In this document: positions 1-8,307 of the stretch, one piece after another
How the letters are laid out: each line of letters starts with the position of its first letter
Position numbering within the stretch: position 1 is the first letter of the stretch
Notes under the pieces: generated by a model
Seen by the model: only the letters and a program-made list of their open reading frames with translations
What the model was told of the DNA's origin: nothing
Databases searched by the model: none
Assembly (NCBI GenBank): GCA_022548915.1
Contig: JAKZES010000039.1
Coordinates: 1-51,252, forward strand
DNA from: Verrucomicrobiaceae bacterium E54
GTDB lineage: Bacteria > Verrucomicrobiota > Verrucomicrobiia > Verrucomicrobiales > Akkermansiaceae
Length of the DNA stretch: 51,252 nt
Reading direction: 5' to 3'
Made by a program: the position numbers and the translations under genes

Positions 1-229
1 TCATTCCCGTCACGAGATTCGGCTCCGGTGTCTCAAGGAGCAGGTGGAAATGGTTGCCCATCAGCACCCATGCATGAACCCGCCAGCCATGGCTGCCGCA
101 CACTTGCTCAAGTCGCGACAGAAAAGCGCGCCGGTCGTCATCTGTCTTGAAAACGACCTTCCCACCATCACCACGTGCCATCACATGATACACCGCCCCA
201 GGATACTGGTGACGCAACGCCCTCGGCAT
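1..229 (-). CDS. REP-associated tyrosine transposase (RAYT, Y1/IS200-like), partial
   Basis: The reverse strand encodes 76 residues that begin MPRALRHQYPGAVYHVMARG and reach NHFHLLLETPEPN before running off the window. The N-terminal PGAVYHVM.RG block, the D.DR..FL segment and the HFH (HUH) metal-binding pair are hallmarks of the Y1 transposase family, in particular the single-copy RAYT enzymes that mobilise REP-like palindromes. The catalytic tyrosine lies beyond the window edge. The ATG at 229 is chosen because an in-frame stop lies a few codons upstream. A repeat-like sequence sits just upstream (268-295). RAYTs are normally domesticated rather than autonomous insertion sequences. Whether this copy is intact cannot be seen. 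Confidence 0.88.
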   Translation of the reverse strand, partial: MPRALRHQYPGAVYHVMARGDGGKVVFKTDDDRRAFLSRLEQVCGSHGWRVHAWVLMGNHFHLLLETPEPNLVTGM

Positions 230-267
230 GACCAACCCCCATCACTCTGACGAGGTCAACTCAAGCA

Positions 268-295
268 GAAATGTTGAAATGCAGCACCTGACCCC
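268..295. repeat. Candidate RAYT-associated repeat end
   Basis: Read on the minus strand, this stretch contains GGGGTCAGGTGCTGCATTT followed by CAACATTT. It closely resembles the GGGGTCAGG...TTGCA...GACATTT boundary sequence often found next to RAYT/Y1 transposases. It lies 40-65 bases upstream of the transposase start, where such ends are expected. The match is from memory of the pattern; only one end is visible. Confidence 0.4.
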
Positions 296-322
296 ATCCA
301 CACATACCATAACACGTAACAC

Positions 323-928
323 CTATCGACCGCGCTGAGACAAACGGTCAATCTCCCGAAGCATGCTTGTCTCGCGTATCAACCTGTGATCATCTTCCTT
401 TCGCCCATAATATGATTTTCTTATAATATCAACAACTCTCCATCCTTGAGACGTCTTTACGAGCACGAATTCAATTTGAAGCAGGCCCCATTCATCTTCC
501 CAATTTTGCGCTGTCCGACTAACGATCACAGATGCTTTACCTGAAAAAACTTCCACATCTGTTACCTTCTGTTCAACGTAATTAGTCATTGAAGACTCAA
601 GGGGAAGCAAGATTCCATAGCGAATCTCGGATTCACCCAGATCACCATTGCGGACTACACCAATGAGCTTCTGCGTAGTCTCTTCCGTGAAAACCCCCTC
701 CGGGTTATGACGTTTAAGCGCGTTATCAAGGTTTTCTTGATAGGGAACTTCCAGCTCACGGCCATCCGGCCACGTTAGCGCTTCCTCAACCTTTCCTAGC
801 ACCTTAAGGATGTCCTCCTCGTCACTGATCGCCTCTGTGTCACGAAGGTTGCGACCACGGTGCAAGTCGTTAAACCCACATCCTACAAGGAGGACGGTGA
901 TCACATACTTTAACACGGTCTTCACCAT
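323..928 (-). CDS. Hypothetical lipoprotein (201 aa)
   Basis: The N-terminus MVKTVLKYVITVLLVGCGF is a type II signal peptide with lipobox LVGC, so the mature protein should be lipid-anchored at Cys17. The rest is acidic to neutral, with no recognised domain. The C-terminal half (FVLVKTSQGWRVVDIIRK) has the alternating strand pattern of NTF2/SnoaL-like or DUF4878-type folds, but I would not assign a family. Base composition is clearly more AT-rich than in the metabolic genes further along. It follows another orphan lipoprotein gene in the same direction, downstream of a truncated SpvB/Rhs-type gene. Confidence 0.7.
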   Translation of the reverse strand: MVKTVLKYVITVLLVGCGFNDLHRGRNLRDTEAISDEEDILKVLGKVEEALTWPDGRELEVPYQENLDNALKRHNPEGVFTEETTQKLIGVVRNGDLGESEIRYGILLPLESSMTNYVEQKVTDVEVFSGKASVIVSRTAQNWEDEWGLLQIEFVLVKTSQGWRVVDIIRKSYYGRKEDDHRLIRETSMLREIDRLSQRGR

Positions 929-1038
929 CTATTGATCCGCTGAGAGATTCCGGGAGGGAGACTACTCGGGTATGCTCGTTGCGGCGTAACACAACACAGG
1001 TGTGTCCTTTAACACAACACTCTTTTACACTTTTGACG

Positions 1039-1350
1039 CTATCCCCACGTGTTGCCGACCCTGCAGCAATCCGATTTGTTCAGATAACCCCACCCCTTAA
1101 TGACACCCTTAGAATTAACCACGTAATACCACCGACATGACGTGCAATCATTCAACCTAAGAGAGTATCTTTTGCCGCCACTAGCATCCTGCACATCGTA
1201 AATTGCGCCAGATTTCTCCCAAGCTGATATTGGTTTTCCGATGTAGCTTTCTACCATGTACTCGAAGTTGCCCTTCGTTTTCGGAAAGCCTGAGCAGGCC
1301 ACCAAGAGGCTAGACAAAGTAAGAATCAGAGCTTGAACCAAAATCTTCAT
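1039..1350 (-). CDS. Small hypothetical lipoprotein (103 aa)
   Basis: MKILVQALILTLSSLLVACSG is a lipoprotein signal peptide with lipobox LVAC (Cys19). The mature part has a pattern known from small SmpA/OmlA-like or surface lipoproteins: a helix (MVESYIGKPISAWEKSG) then strands (KRYSLRLNDCTSCRWYYVVN, GVIKGWGYLNKSDCC). It carries several cysteines (CTSC, DCC) that could form disulfides. The 'GKPISAW...G.P' logic suggests a small bacterial lipoprotein fold, not a defined function. It is AT-richer than its surroundings and sits about 100 bases after the end of the SpvB/Rhs-type gene on the same strand. Confidence 0.7.
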   Translation of the reverse strand: MKILVQALILTLSSLLVACSGFPKTKGNFEYMVESYIGKPISAWEKSGAIYDVQDASGGKRYSLRLNDCTSCRWYYVVNSKGVIKGWGYLNKSDCCRVGNTWG

Positions 1351-1455
1351 AAAGAGGCAATCAGTAGGTCCTTGTGGGGAAAAGAGAGAACACTACAAAA
1401 GGCGCAGCCAAGGGAACGTTTATTCCGCCGACGATGTCGCCAGCCAAACCTGGAA

Positions 1456-3030
1456 TCAGTCATTGCCGGTGTATTCGATGCGATCCACCCGCTGGTTGAG
1501 CACCTCGCCGGGGAAACCGGAGGTCGGATTATCGCGGGTGTAGCGGACCCGGAAGTAGTTGCCGACCGTGTCCTCGACGCGCGTCACCGACCACGAAAGC
1601 GCGCCGCCGGGATCCCCCGCTGCGTCGGCCTTCTCCACACGGGCTTCCGCAGTATCCCCGAGGGTGAGAGTCAACCCGGACTTCGTTTCGATTTGCCACC
1701 ATTCAGGGCCATGGTGAAGCTGGCCTCGGGCGGTGATCCGGGCGAAGGAATCCATCTCGGTGCGGTAGACCGAATCCGCCTCGCCATAGACTCCCTCAAC
1801 CAGGACAAGGCGTTCGCCGTTGAAGAAGAAGCGGTCGTTCGGATCGAAATCCACGCCATCGATCATGCCGTCCTTGGCAAGCGTGGTACGGCCGCGGGCA
1901 ATTTGTTGCAATCCGTTCAGCGACCAGCCGAGACCCGCGATGCCGTTCGCTCCATTCGACGAATAGTCGAGGGAGATCTTGGGCTCCATTCCGGCGGTCC
2001 CTTTCGGGATGTCGATCGGAATGCTGTAGGCGGCTGAGCCGTCACCACCCACGGTGAGCGAGCCTTTCAGGGCACCAACCGCGGTGTGCTGCCCGAGAAT
2101 GGTAAGTGGCGGCACGGCACCGACCGGAGGAGGCGTCACCGAGGGAACCACGCCTTCGCCGCCCGAAGGACTCCAGATCGAATCGAGGTAATCCTCCAAC
2201 CAGCTCTTCCCGGTGGCGGGATTGATTTCGTCGCGGTCATAGACGAGAGGGTTCGACCCGTTGGCGGTCTCCCACGCGTCGGGAAGCGCGTCCTTGTCCG
2301 CATCCGGGAAAAGCATGTTGTCGGGGTTCGCGGAAAGATCGTCGACCAATACATCCACCACGTCGCTGCCGTAAAAATCGAGGCTGCTGAGCAGGGCGGC
2401 CCGACCTTCGAAGCCGACATTTGCTGCGGCAAGCTGGCCATCAACGAACAGGTCCCAGACAAGCCGGGCACTGTCGTGCCGCAGGGTCAGTCGGACGTAG
2501 TCCGCAGCACGCGGTTCGACCGGATCGATGGAGAACCCGGGCGCGAGGCGATACCATTCCCCGACCTCCGCCGGATCGGCGGCGTCATCATTTCCGTCAT
2601 AGACCCAGAACTCACCGGCAGCCCCGGCGTCATCGAGCTGGAACGCGGCCTGGCTGCCGTTGACGAAGAGCGAGGCGAGGCTACCTGCGGGATTCGCCGG
2701 AGGCTTGATCCAAAGATCAACAAAAGCAACGGTCTCCACTGGATCCCAGTCGAGCATGCGGCGCAGGCGAGTCTCGCCGAGGCTGGCGGTCTGCCCGACC
2801 CGCAGCGCCTGGCCACCGCCAAGGCCCTCGCCACCGGGACTCACCTCCGCCGTGCCCGAAATCAATTCCCATTCAGAATAGGCGCTGCTGGTTCCCGAAT
2901 CGACCGCATCAAACGGCTGGAAGGTCGGTGATTCAAAATCGACCGGCGGCAGGTACGCCAGGACCGAGGTTCCGAGCATCGAGAGGTTGGCAAGAACTGC
3001 ACCGGTCCAAGACAACCACGGGTTTTTCAT
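1456..3030 (-). CDS. Secreted SpvB/Rhs-family protein, C-terminally truncated
   Basis: The 524-residue product starts with a signal peptide (about 1-25). It continues with a concanavalin/LamG-like region (about 30-235), an Asp-rich Ca-binding-type motif FPDADKDALPDAWE (241-254), a Pro-rich linker, and from about 320 the typical start of an SpvB domain (GSLTVGGDGSAAYSIPIDIP, PKISLDYSSNGANGIAGLGW). SpvB/Rhs/Tc-toxin-like proteins of this type are usually well over 1000 residues, with FG-GAP and YD repeats and a variable C-terminal domain. Here a TGA follows RIEYTGND, and the next codons in frame do not continue the domain. The remnant may be inactive, or may be a stand-alone N-terminal module. 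Two orphan lipoproteins follow downstream. Confidence 0.75.
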   Translation of the reverse strand: MKNPWLSWTGAVLANLSMLGTSVLAYLPPVDFESPTFQPFDAVDSGTSSAYSEWELISGTAEVSPGGEGLGGGQALRVGQTASLGETRLRRMLDWDPVETVAFVDLWIKPPANPAGSLASLFVNGSQAAFQLDDAGAAGEFWVYDGNDDAADPAEVGEWYRLAPGFSIDPVEPRAADYVRLTLRHDSARLVWDLFVDGQLAAANVGFEGRAALLSSLDFYGSDVVDVLVDDLSANPDNMLFPDADKDALPDAWETANGSNPLVYDRDEINPATGKSWLEDYLDSIWSPSGGEGVVPSVTPPPVGAVPPLTILGQHTAVGALKGSLTVGGDGSAAYSIPIDIPKGTAGMEPKISLDYSSNGANGIAGLGWSLNGLQQIARGRTTLAKDGMIDGVDFDPNDRFFFNGERLVLVEGVYGEADSVYRTEMDSFARITARGQLHHGPEWWQIETKSGLTLTLGDTAEARVEKADAAGDPGGALSWSVTRVEDTVGNYFRVRYTRDNPTSGFPGEVLNQRVDRIEYTGND

Positions 3031-3269
3031 GGAACGGTCGTAGATACCCCCCCCCGCTCAGTTCAAGCCATGTAGTGCGAAATCCTTCGCGCGGTTTTGC
3101 ATTGACCAGAACGTTGGCTTGCGACCGAGCAATTTCCGCTGGCTGGTCGTGCTGATTGAGGCCGAGCGAGCGGGTGCCGGGTCCATCACCGGCGCTCATC
3201 CCTCCCCCGCCCCTTCTTTGATGGCGCTATTCGGCTTGCGCCCCGGCGAATCCCGCGCAGCTTCGGCGC

Positions 3270-4085
3270 ATGCCGATTTCCCCGAAGCCAGGCACCGCCC
3301 TTCTCATCGTCGGTCATGGCTCCACCGAAAATCCCGACTCTTCCACTCCCTACTTCGATCACGCCGACGAGATCCGTGATCGACAGCTTTTTTCGGAGGT
3401 CCACTGCTGCTTCTGGAAGGAAGAGCCATCGATGCGGGAGGCGCGCTACCTCATCGAGGCCGACGAGGTCTACGTCGTCCCGGACTTCATCAGCGAAGGG
3501 TATTTCACCCAGGAGGTCATCCCCCGCGAACTGGAGCTCGAGGGTCCGACCACCCGGCGCCATGGAAAGACCTGGCACTACACCCTGCCGGTCGGCGTCC
3601 ACGCGTCGATGACCGACCTCATCCTGCGACGGGCACGGGAAGTCGCACCCGATGTGGAGGAGGAGGAAACCACCCTGTTCATCGTCGGCCACGGCACGGG
3701 CCTGAACCAGAACTCGACGAAAGCCGTAAGGGATCAGGCCGAGGCGATCGCGGCCAGTGACGCGAAGTTCGCGGCGGTCATGGACACCTACATGGAAGAG
3801 CAGCCCTTCATCGCGGACTGGGCCAAGCTTGCCGAGACGCCCAATGTCGTGGTGGTTCCCTTCTTCATTGCGGACGGTCTTCACAGCTATCAGGACATCC
3901 CCGTGCTTCTCGGGATCGAGGAGGACGAGGGGGAAGCGGCGAGCCAGCGGGAGGTCTTCCGCCACAACCCCCACCACCTCCGCGGAAAGACCCTCTATTA
4001 CTCCTCGGCGATCGGCACCGAGCGCCTGATGGCCGACGTCATTCTCGACCAGATCTCGGACTTCGATTCGAAACACCGCTCATGA
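3270..4085 (+). CDS. CbiX/SirB-like chelatase with two CbiX domains
   Basis: The 271-residue protein carries two copies of the CbiX-type signature: LLIVGHGSTENPDSS at residues 11-25 and LFIVGHGTGLNQNS at 136-149. Each heads a chelatase-like half, as in duplicated sirohydrochlorin chelatases that insert Co or Fe (or Ni) into tetrapyrroles. No cob, hem or cys genes lie nearby, so the metal and substrate are not defined. The start ATG at 3270 puts the first motif at the normal distance from the N-terminus. The stop overlaps the next gene's start (ATGA at 4082), so the two are probably translated together. In Deinococcus a CbiX domain and the downstream partner's domain occur in one protein (DR2241), which supports a joint function. 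Confidence 0.85.
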   Translation: MPISPKPGTALLIVGHGSTENPDSSTPYFDHADEIRDRQLFSEVHCCFWKEEPSMREARYLIEADEVYVVPDFISEGYFTQEVIPRELELEGPTTRRHGKTWHYTLPVGVHASMTDLILRRAREVAPDVEEEETTLFIVGHGTGLNQNSTKAVRDQAEAIAASDAKFAAVMDTYMEEQPFIADWAKLAETPNVVVVPFFIADGLHSYQDIPVLLGIEEDEGEAASQREVFRHNPHHLRGKTLYYSSAIGTERLMADVILDQISDFDSKHRS

Positions 4086-4729
4086 TCATCGACCGACTCG
4101 TTCAGGCTCTCGATGCCGGCATCGACCACATCGGCGAGGTCCGGATCCTCCGGGACGTGCAGGGTGCCGCCTACGCGCTGTGTCACCACGACGACGCGGG
4201 AGCCTTGGAAGACCTTGAAGTCCATCGTGGCCCTGGTCCGGCGCGGGACATCTCCACCTGGGCTGCCGACGGACACTACCGTTTCACCAAGGGCGAACTC
4301 TCGCTCAAGCGCGGCTGGTTGTTGCTCCTCGAAGATGCCACCCAACTCCGGCAGGCGCTCGACCTCCTATATCCGGCGGCGCTCGGGTTGTGGATCGCTC
4401 ACGAGAACGGAGACCTCGATGTGCAGCATCTCCGGGAGAAGCTCGACCGGCAGACGGGCATGTACAAGTTCGCCCGCAACATCAGCGACGAGGGCGCCCA
4501 GAAGCTGGTCCAGAAGGTCTGCGGCCCGGGCAATTGCTGTGTGAAGAAGATCCTCTGGCAGCTCGACGAGCAGACTCCACTGGAAGACAGCGAGGCGAGC
4601 CGCTTCGACGGCACGCTGGCTCCGAACTCGATTCCGCTGCTCTGCCGCGAGGCCTGCAATCATTTCGTCGCCGAGTGCCGGAAGGCCTCCAAGGCCGAGT
4701 TCGAGGCGGCCCAGAAAACGGATTCGTAG
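4082..4729 (+). CDS. DR2241-like Fe-S partner of CbiX
   Basis: This 215-residue protein resembles the non-chelatase part of Deinococcus DR2241: an alpha/beta stabilising domain at the N-terminus and a C-terminal part with clustered cysteines (CGPGNCCVK, CREACNHF, C further on) fitting a 4Fe-4S site. The gene overlaps the stop of the CbiX gene by four bases, so a complex with that chelatase is the simplest reading. The role of the cluster (electron supply or structural) is not known from sequence. The family assignment rests on the Cys spacing and gene pairing, not on an alignment. Confidence 0.7.
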   Translation: MIIDRLVQALDAGIDHIGEVRILRDVQGAAYALCHHDDAGALEDLEVHRGPGPARDISTWAADGHYRFTKGELSLKRGWLLLLEDATQLRQALDLLYPAALGLWIAHENGDLDVQHLREKLDRQTGMYKFARNISDEGAQKLVQKVCGPGNCCVKKILWQLDEQTPLEDSEASRFDGTLAPNSIPLLCREACNHFVAECRKASKAEFEAAQKTDS

Positions 4730-4745
4730 GCATTCCGGCTCTTCT

Positions 4746-5465
4746 TCAAGAGACCGGCCTCACTTCCTCCGCCTGGATCACGGGGAGCACGCCGTCCGCG
4801 GTTCGGAGCAGCAGTTCGCCCTTGGATCCGATCCCCACGACCTCGCCGGTCTGCTCACCCCGGGAGGTCCGGAGCACGACCCGCCTCCCACTGAGCACGC
4901 AGCGGCGGCGGATTTCCTCAAGCATCGCCTCGAACCCGTCGCCGATGGAAGCACTCCGGCCGGCGAGCCGCGGCAGCAGCAGGTCAAGCACCTCGGCCGC
5001 CTCCCAATGGCGGCCATCCTCGATCAGGAGCGAGGTCGCCTCGATTCCGGGGTCGAAGTCGCGCATGCCCAGATTGAGGCCGATCCCGACCACCGCTCCA
5101 TCGTCGGACGATTCCACGAGAATGCCGCCCACTTTCCTCTCCCGGATCCACAGGTCGTTCGGCCACTTCAGCCCCGCCTCGTAGCCCATTTTTTCGAGCG
5201 TTTCCGCGACGGCCAGACCCGCTGCCAGGGAGAGCCGGGGCCAGAGGGCGAGCGGCACCGTCGGACGCAGGAGCACGGAAAAGGTCAGGCTCTCGCCTTC
5301 GACGGACTGCCAGCGGTTCTGTCGCCTCCCCCGCCCCTGCGTCTGCCGCTTCGCCACCACCACCGTCCCCGGCGGGTATTCACTCCGGTGGAGATGATCA
5401 TTCGTGGAATCCACCTCATCCAACCAGTGGATGCTCCATCCATCAGGCAAGTGGTCCGGGCTCAT
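4746..5465 (-). CDS. birA: Biotin--[acetyl-CoA-carboxylase] ligase (no HTH)
   Basis: The 239-residue enzyme attaches biotin, via biotinyl-5'-AMP, to the carboxyl carrier protein of acetyl-CoA carboxylase. Visible motifs are DSTND (start of the catalytic domain), the biotin-binding loop GRGRRQNRW, KWPNDLWI and KVGGILVE with the catalytic Lys, and the C-terminal SH3-like cap (GEVVGIGSKGELLL). It starts directly with the catalytic domain, so it lacks the N-terminal winged helix of E. coli BirA and should not act as a repressor. The ATG overlaps the nadC stop by four bases; nadC and birA form a translationally coupled pair. Confidence 0.93.
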   Translation of the reverse strand: MSPDHLPDGWSIHWLDEVDSTNDHLHRSEYPPGTVVVAKRQTQGRGRRQNRWQSVEGESLTFSVLLRPTVPLALWPRLSLAAGLAVAETLEKMGYEAGLKWPNDLWIRERKVGGILVESSDDGAVVGIGLNLGMRDFDPGIEATSLLIEDGRHWEAAEVLDLLLPRLAGRSASIGDGFEAMLEEIRRRCVLSGRRVVLRTSRGEQTGEVVGIGSKGELLLRTADGVLPVIQAEEVRPVS

Positions 5466-6316
5466 GGGTCCGACTCCACGAAGTCCAGCGCAAGGTCGAG
5501 CGAGACCGCCGAATGCGTGATCGCCCCCACCGAAACGAAGTCGACCCCAGAGGCGGCAATCGCCGCGACGGTCTCGAGCGTGACCCCGCCGCTCGCCTCC
5601 AACCGCGGCACTCCCTTCTTACCGCGCATTTCCACCGCCTCCCGAAGTTCCGAAGGCTCCATGTTGTCGAGAAGGATGTAATCGACCCCGTCGAGCCCCA
5701 AGAAATCCCGCACCTGCTTGAGCGTATCCGCTTCCAGCTCCACTTCGATTCCCGGCCGCTCGCGCTTCAACCTCCGGATCGACTCCTGCAATTGCACCAG
5801 ATCGGTTTTCGTGACCAGGTGATTGTCCTTCACCATCGCGCGGTCGTAGAGGCCCATTCGATGGTTGGTGCCACCGCCCGCCACCACGGCCGACTTTTCC
5901 AGCAGGCGCCAGCCCGGGGTCGTCTTGCGGGTGTCGAGGATCCGTGCGCGCGCCCCCTGGATGCGGTCGACATACTGCCGTGTGAGGGTGGCCACGCCAC
6001 ACATCCGCTGGAGGAAATTGAGCGCGGTCCGTTCGGCGGTGAGAACGGAACGGGCCGCGCCACGAACCTCCATGACGCGGGCTCCCTTTCCGAGGCGGAC
6101 ACCATCCTTGAGCAGCAGTTCCACCTCAAGCCCCGGCGCCACCCGATGGAATACCTCCCTAGCCACTTCGCCTCCGGCCAGCACCCCTTCATCGCGGGCC
6201 ACCACGAAGGCGCGGACCCGTGCCTCCTCGGGCACGAAATACAGCGAAGTCACATCGCCGGACCCGACATCCTCGGCCAGGGCCGCATCGATCAGCTTCA
6301 AAACAGACTCGTCCAC
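5462..6316 (-). CDS. nadC: Nicotinate-nucleotide pyrophosphorylase (carboxylating)
   Basis: NadC converts quinolinate and PRPP to nicotinate mononucleotide, CO2 and PPi in de novo NAD synthesis. The 284-residue product has the family length and the diagnostic blocks EDVGSGDVTS, RTALNFLQRMCGVAT, the PRPP/quinolinate-binding DTRKTTPGWR, GGGTNHRMGLYDR, and the C-terminal EASGGV...ASGVDFVSVGAITHS barrel end. It is the first gene of a nadC-birA pair on the minus strand. The gene before it (transporter, 6362) ends 45 bases away and is functionally unrelated. Confidence 0.95.
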   Translation of the reverse strand: MDESVLKLIDAALAEDVGSGDVTSLYFVPEEARVRAFVVARDEGVLAGGEVAREVFHRVAPGLEVELLLKDGVRLGKGARVMEVRGAARSVLTAERTALNFLQRMCGVATLTRQYVDRIQGARARILDTRKTTPGWRLLEKSAVVAGGGTNHRMGLYDRAMVKDNHLVTKTDLVQLQESIRRLKRERPGIEVELEADTLKQVRDFLGLDGVDYILLDNMEPSELREAVEMRGKKGVPRLEASGGVTLETVAAIAASGVDFVSVGAITHSAVSLDLALDFVESDP

Positions 6317-6361
6317 GGACGGAGCTTATGCCGCCGGGCGCCGTCCGCCAATCCCGATGGC

Positions 6362-8077
6362 TTAATAACGCATGGTCACGCCGAAGTGCGTCCGGCTCCC
6401 CCGCCCGTCCAACCACCATCCGTGGTCGGCCCACAGGTCCACGTATTCGCTGACCCTCATCCGGATTCCCACGCCCGCACCGGACACCGAGGTGGTGGCC
6501 CCGCCATCGTTGCGGAGCCAGGCGTGATCGAAGAAGCCAACCCCGCGAACCCGAACCTGATCGCCCCCCCGCCACTCGGGACTGACGACCTCGAAGCTTC
6601 CCTGCACGCCTCCGTCCGCGATGAATTCGCGCTCGCCAATCCCGCGGACGGAGCGGTAGCCACCGGCGGCAAACTGCTCCGACGGCAGCAACCGGGAGTC
6701 CGCCCACTGCGCCGCCCCACGCAGGCCGAGCCGCCAATCCCCCCCGGGCGACCACCAGCCCTGGCCGGACAACCGCCCGAGCACGTAGCTGGAGTCCGCT
6801 CGTGGATCATAGGCCCTGAAGTCCGCGTCATCATTTCCGTCGACCAAGCCACCGGGCGATGCCAGCAAGCTGGCTGCCAGGACCACGCCGGCATCATCCC
6901 AGCGCCGCTCGGCCCGGTACGAAAGCTTCCCGTGAAGCAAGCGAACCTCACCCGGCGAAAAGGCCCCTCCCCCGAAGAGCACGAACTGGTCGGTCGCCTT
7001 GAGCTCGAAGCCACTGGTGAACTCCTGCTTCCACCGCCCCAACCTCGGCAGGATCATCCGATGTCCCATCGCGACGGACCACGAGGTGCCTTCGTTGTCC
7101 AGAATCCCGACCGCCGACGGCGTCCGGTTCTCCACCCTCGCATAAGCGGCATCGATTTGGAGGGTTTGCTGCAAGCGATGAAGCGGGATCTCCCAACTGA
7201 GCGCGTGGGCGTGAAGCGACGAAACGGGAATCCCGAGGACCGTCTGCCACGCGATGATCTGCTCGCCCCGGGTCATCCCGACCGCGCCCAGAAGAAGACG
7301 TTCCCTGCCGGCGAGATCGGGCCCGCTGTTCTCATAGCCGAGACTCACCCGCCATGGCCGGCTTTCCTCCAAACCGATCAGGATGTCCGCGCTTGCAGGT
7401 TCAAGCCCCGGCGACACGAAGAGCCTCGGTTGCCGGAACGCACTCCGCCCGAACCAATCCAACTGCCGGTCAAGGTCCCCACGTCGAAGCACCTCCCCTT
7501 CGACCAGCGAGATGCCATCTTGAATCAACTCGGCGTTTCCATACCGCGGCCTCGCGACGCCCACCCGTCCGATCCGGCCGACCTCGACGAACAACACCAA
7601 CAGGCCGCCCTCGAAGTCCTGCCCGAGCGCATCCACCGCCACCACGGGATAGCCCTGACGATCGTAATGAATGAGGATCAGATCAATGACCTCAAGCAGT
7701 CGCGCTTCATCGAGAGCGGCCCCGAGAACCGTCTCCAGCCGCCCCGCCAGCCGGTCCGGCGCGGGCAGAATCAGCGTCGATTCCACCTCCAAACCCGGCG
7801 AAACTCCCTCGATCCGCCCGTCCTCCTGCCACGACCGGAGCCGGATTTTTGACAATTTCTCCGCCAGACGGATGCCGCGCCGGTCACCCGCCGGTTCGCC
7901 CGGACGAACCTCGGGCAGACTCTCGACCACCTCGCCCTGGGGAACCTCGGGCGCAATTCCGGGAATCAGATCTTCGCCCCGGATCCGCTCCGCAGGAGTC
8001 AACACCAACACACCTGCCGCGAGGACGATACAGGAAAGCCCTCTACTCCAAGCATTCGCTCGCCCCTGATTTGCCAC
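6362..8077 (-). CDS. ShlB/FhaC-type two-partner secretion transporter (TpsB)
   Basis: The 571-residue product has an N-terminal signal segment (hydrophobic about 14-28), a POTRA region (about 55-235) and a 16-strand Omp85-type barrel. The hallmark L6-loop motif appears as YRSVRGIGERE, followed by GGVQGSFEV. It ends in the aromatic outer-membrane signal FGVTMRY. TpsB proteins fold in the outer membrane and export a beta-helical TpsA carrying an N-terminal TPS domain. The start is a GTG at 8077 and no alternative ATG lies before the signal peptide. The gene is divergent from a secreted subtilase, and a short TpsA-like gene lies beyond the subtilase. The usual tpsB-tpsA operon is therefore split by a protease. 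Confidence 0.88.
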   Translation of the reverse strand: MANQGRANAWSRGLSCIVLAAGVLVLTPAERIRGEDLIPGIAPEVPQGEVVESLPEVRPGEPAGDRRGIRLAEKLSKIRLRSWQEDGRIEGVSPGLEVESTLILPAPDRLAGRLETVLGAALDEARLLEVIDLILIHYDRQGYPVVAVDALGQDFEGGLLVLFVEVGRIGRVGVARPRYGNAELIQDGISLVEGEVLRRGDLDRQLDWFGRSAFRQPRLFVSPGLEPASADILIGLEESRPWRVSLGYENSGPDLAGRERLLLGAVGMTRGEQIIAWQTVLGIPVSSLHAHALSWEIPLHRLQQTLQIDAAYARVENRTPSAVGILDNEGTSWSVAMGHRMILPRLGRWKQEFTSGFELKATDQFVLFGGGAFSPGEVRLLHGKLSYRAERRWDDAGVVLAASLLASPGGLVDGNDDADFRAYDPRADSSYVLGRLSGQGWWSPGGDWRLGLRGAAQWADSRLLPSEQFAAGGYRSVRGIGEREFIADGGVQGSFEVVSPEWRGGDQVRVRGVGFFDHAWLRNDGGATTSVSGAGVGIRMRVSEYVDLWADHGWWLDGRGSRTHFGVTMRY

Positions 8078-8307
8078 GGCAAGAAATTAACGATGAAGGG
8101 CGATCGACCCAAGCTCAAAACCAGCACATCCAAATAGTTTGGAAAGCCAGCATTCAAGTGTTCTTAATTTTAAAATAGACCAGTTATTCGAGCTTCATAC
8201 ATCTGTAAGTTTAAACAACTTATCATAAGGTACGAAGGAACTAGTAATTTCTCGACGGCACCCTATCTGAAAGTTATTCACAACCAAAACCAACTTCCTG
8301 CAGGGGC
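8078..8307. promoter_or_regulatory. AT-rich divergent promoter region, TpsB / subtilase
   Basis: These 230 bases separate two divergent genes and are sharply AT-rich relative to their GC-rich coding flanks. No gene was seen. On the plus strand the 11-mer TCTGTAAGTTT (8202-8212) is followed by AT-rich sequence. The same 11-mer occurs in the promoter-side region of the TpsA gene on its coding strand (11085-11095). Exact promoter positions cannot be fixed from sequence alone. Confidence 0.5.

Noticed and set aside
3031-3269. Possible cobalamin riboswitch upstream of the CbiX gene
   Set aside because: No B12-box or conserved cobalamin aptamer elements could be recognised; the 239 bases show only GC-rich sequence.
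5513-7852. Very long plus-strand open frame across nadC and TpsB
   Set aside because: It is antisense to two clear genes, has low-complexity Pro/Arg/His composition and no domain; a by-product of high GC.
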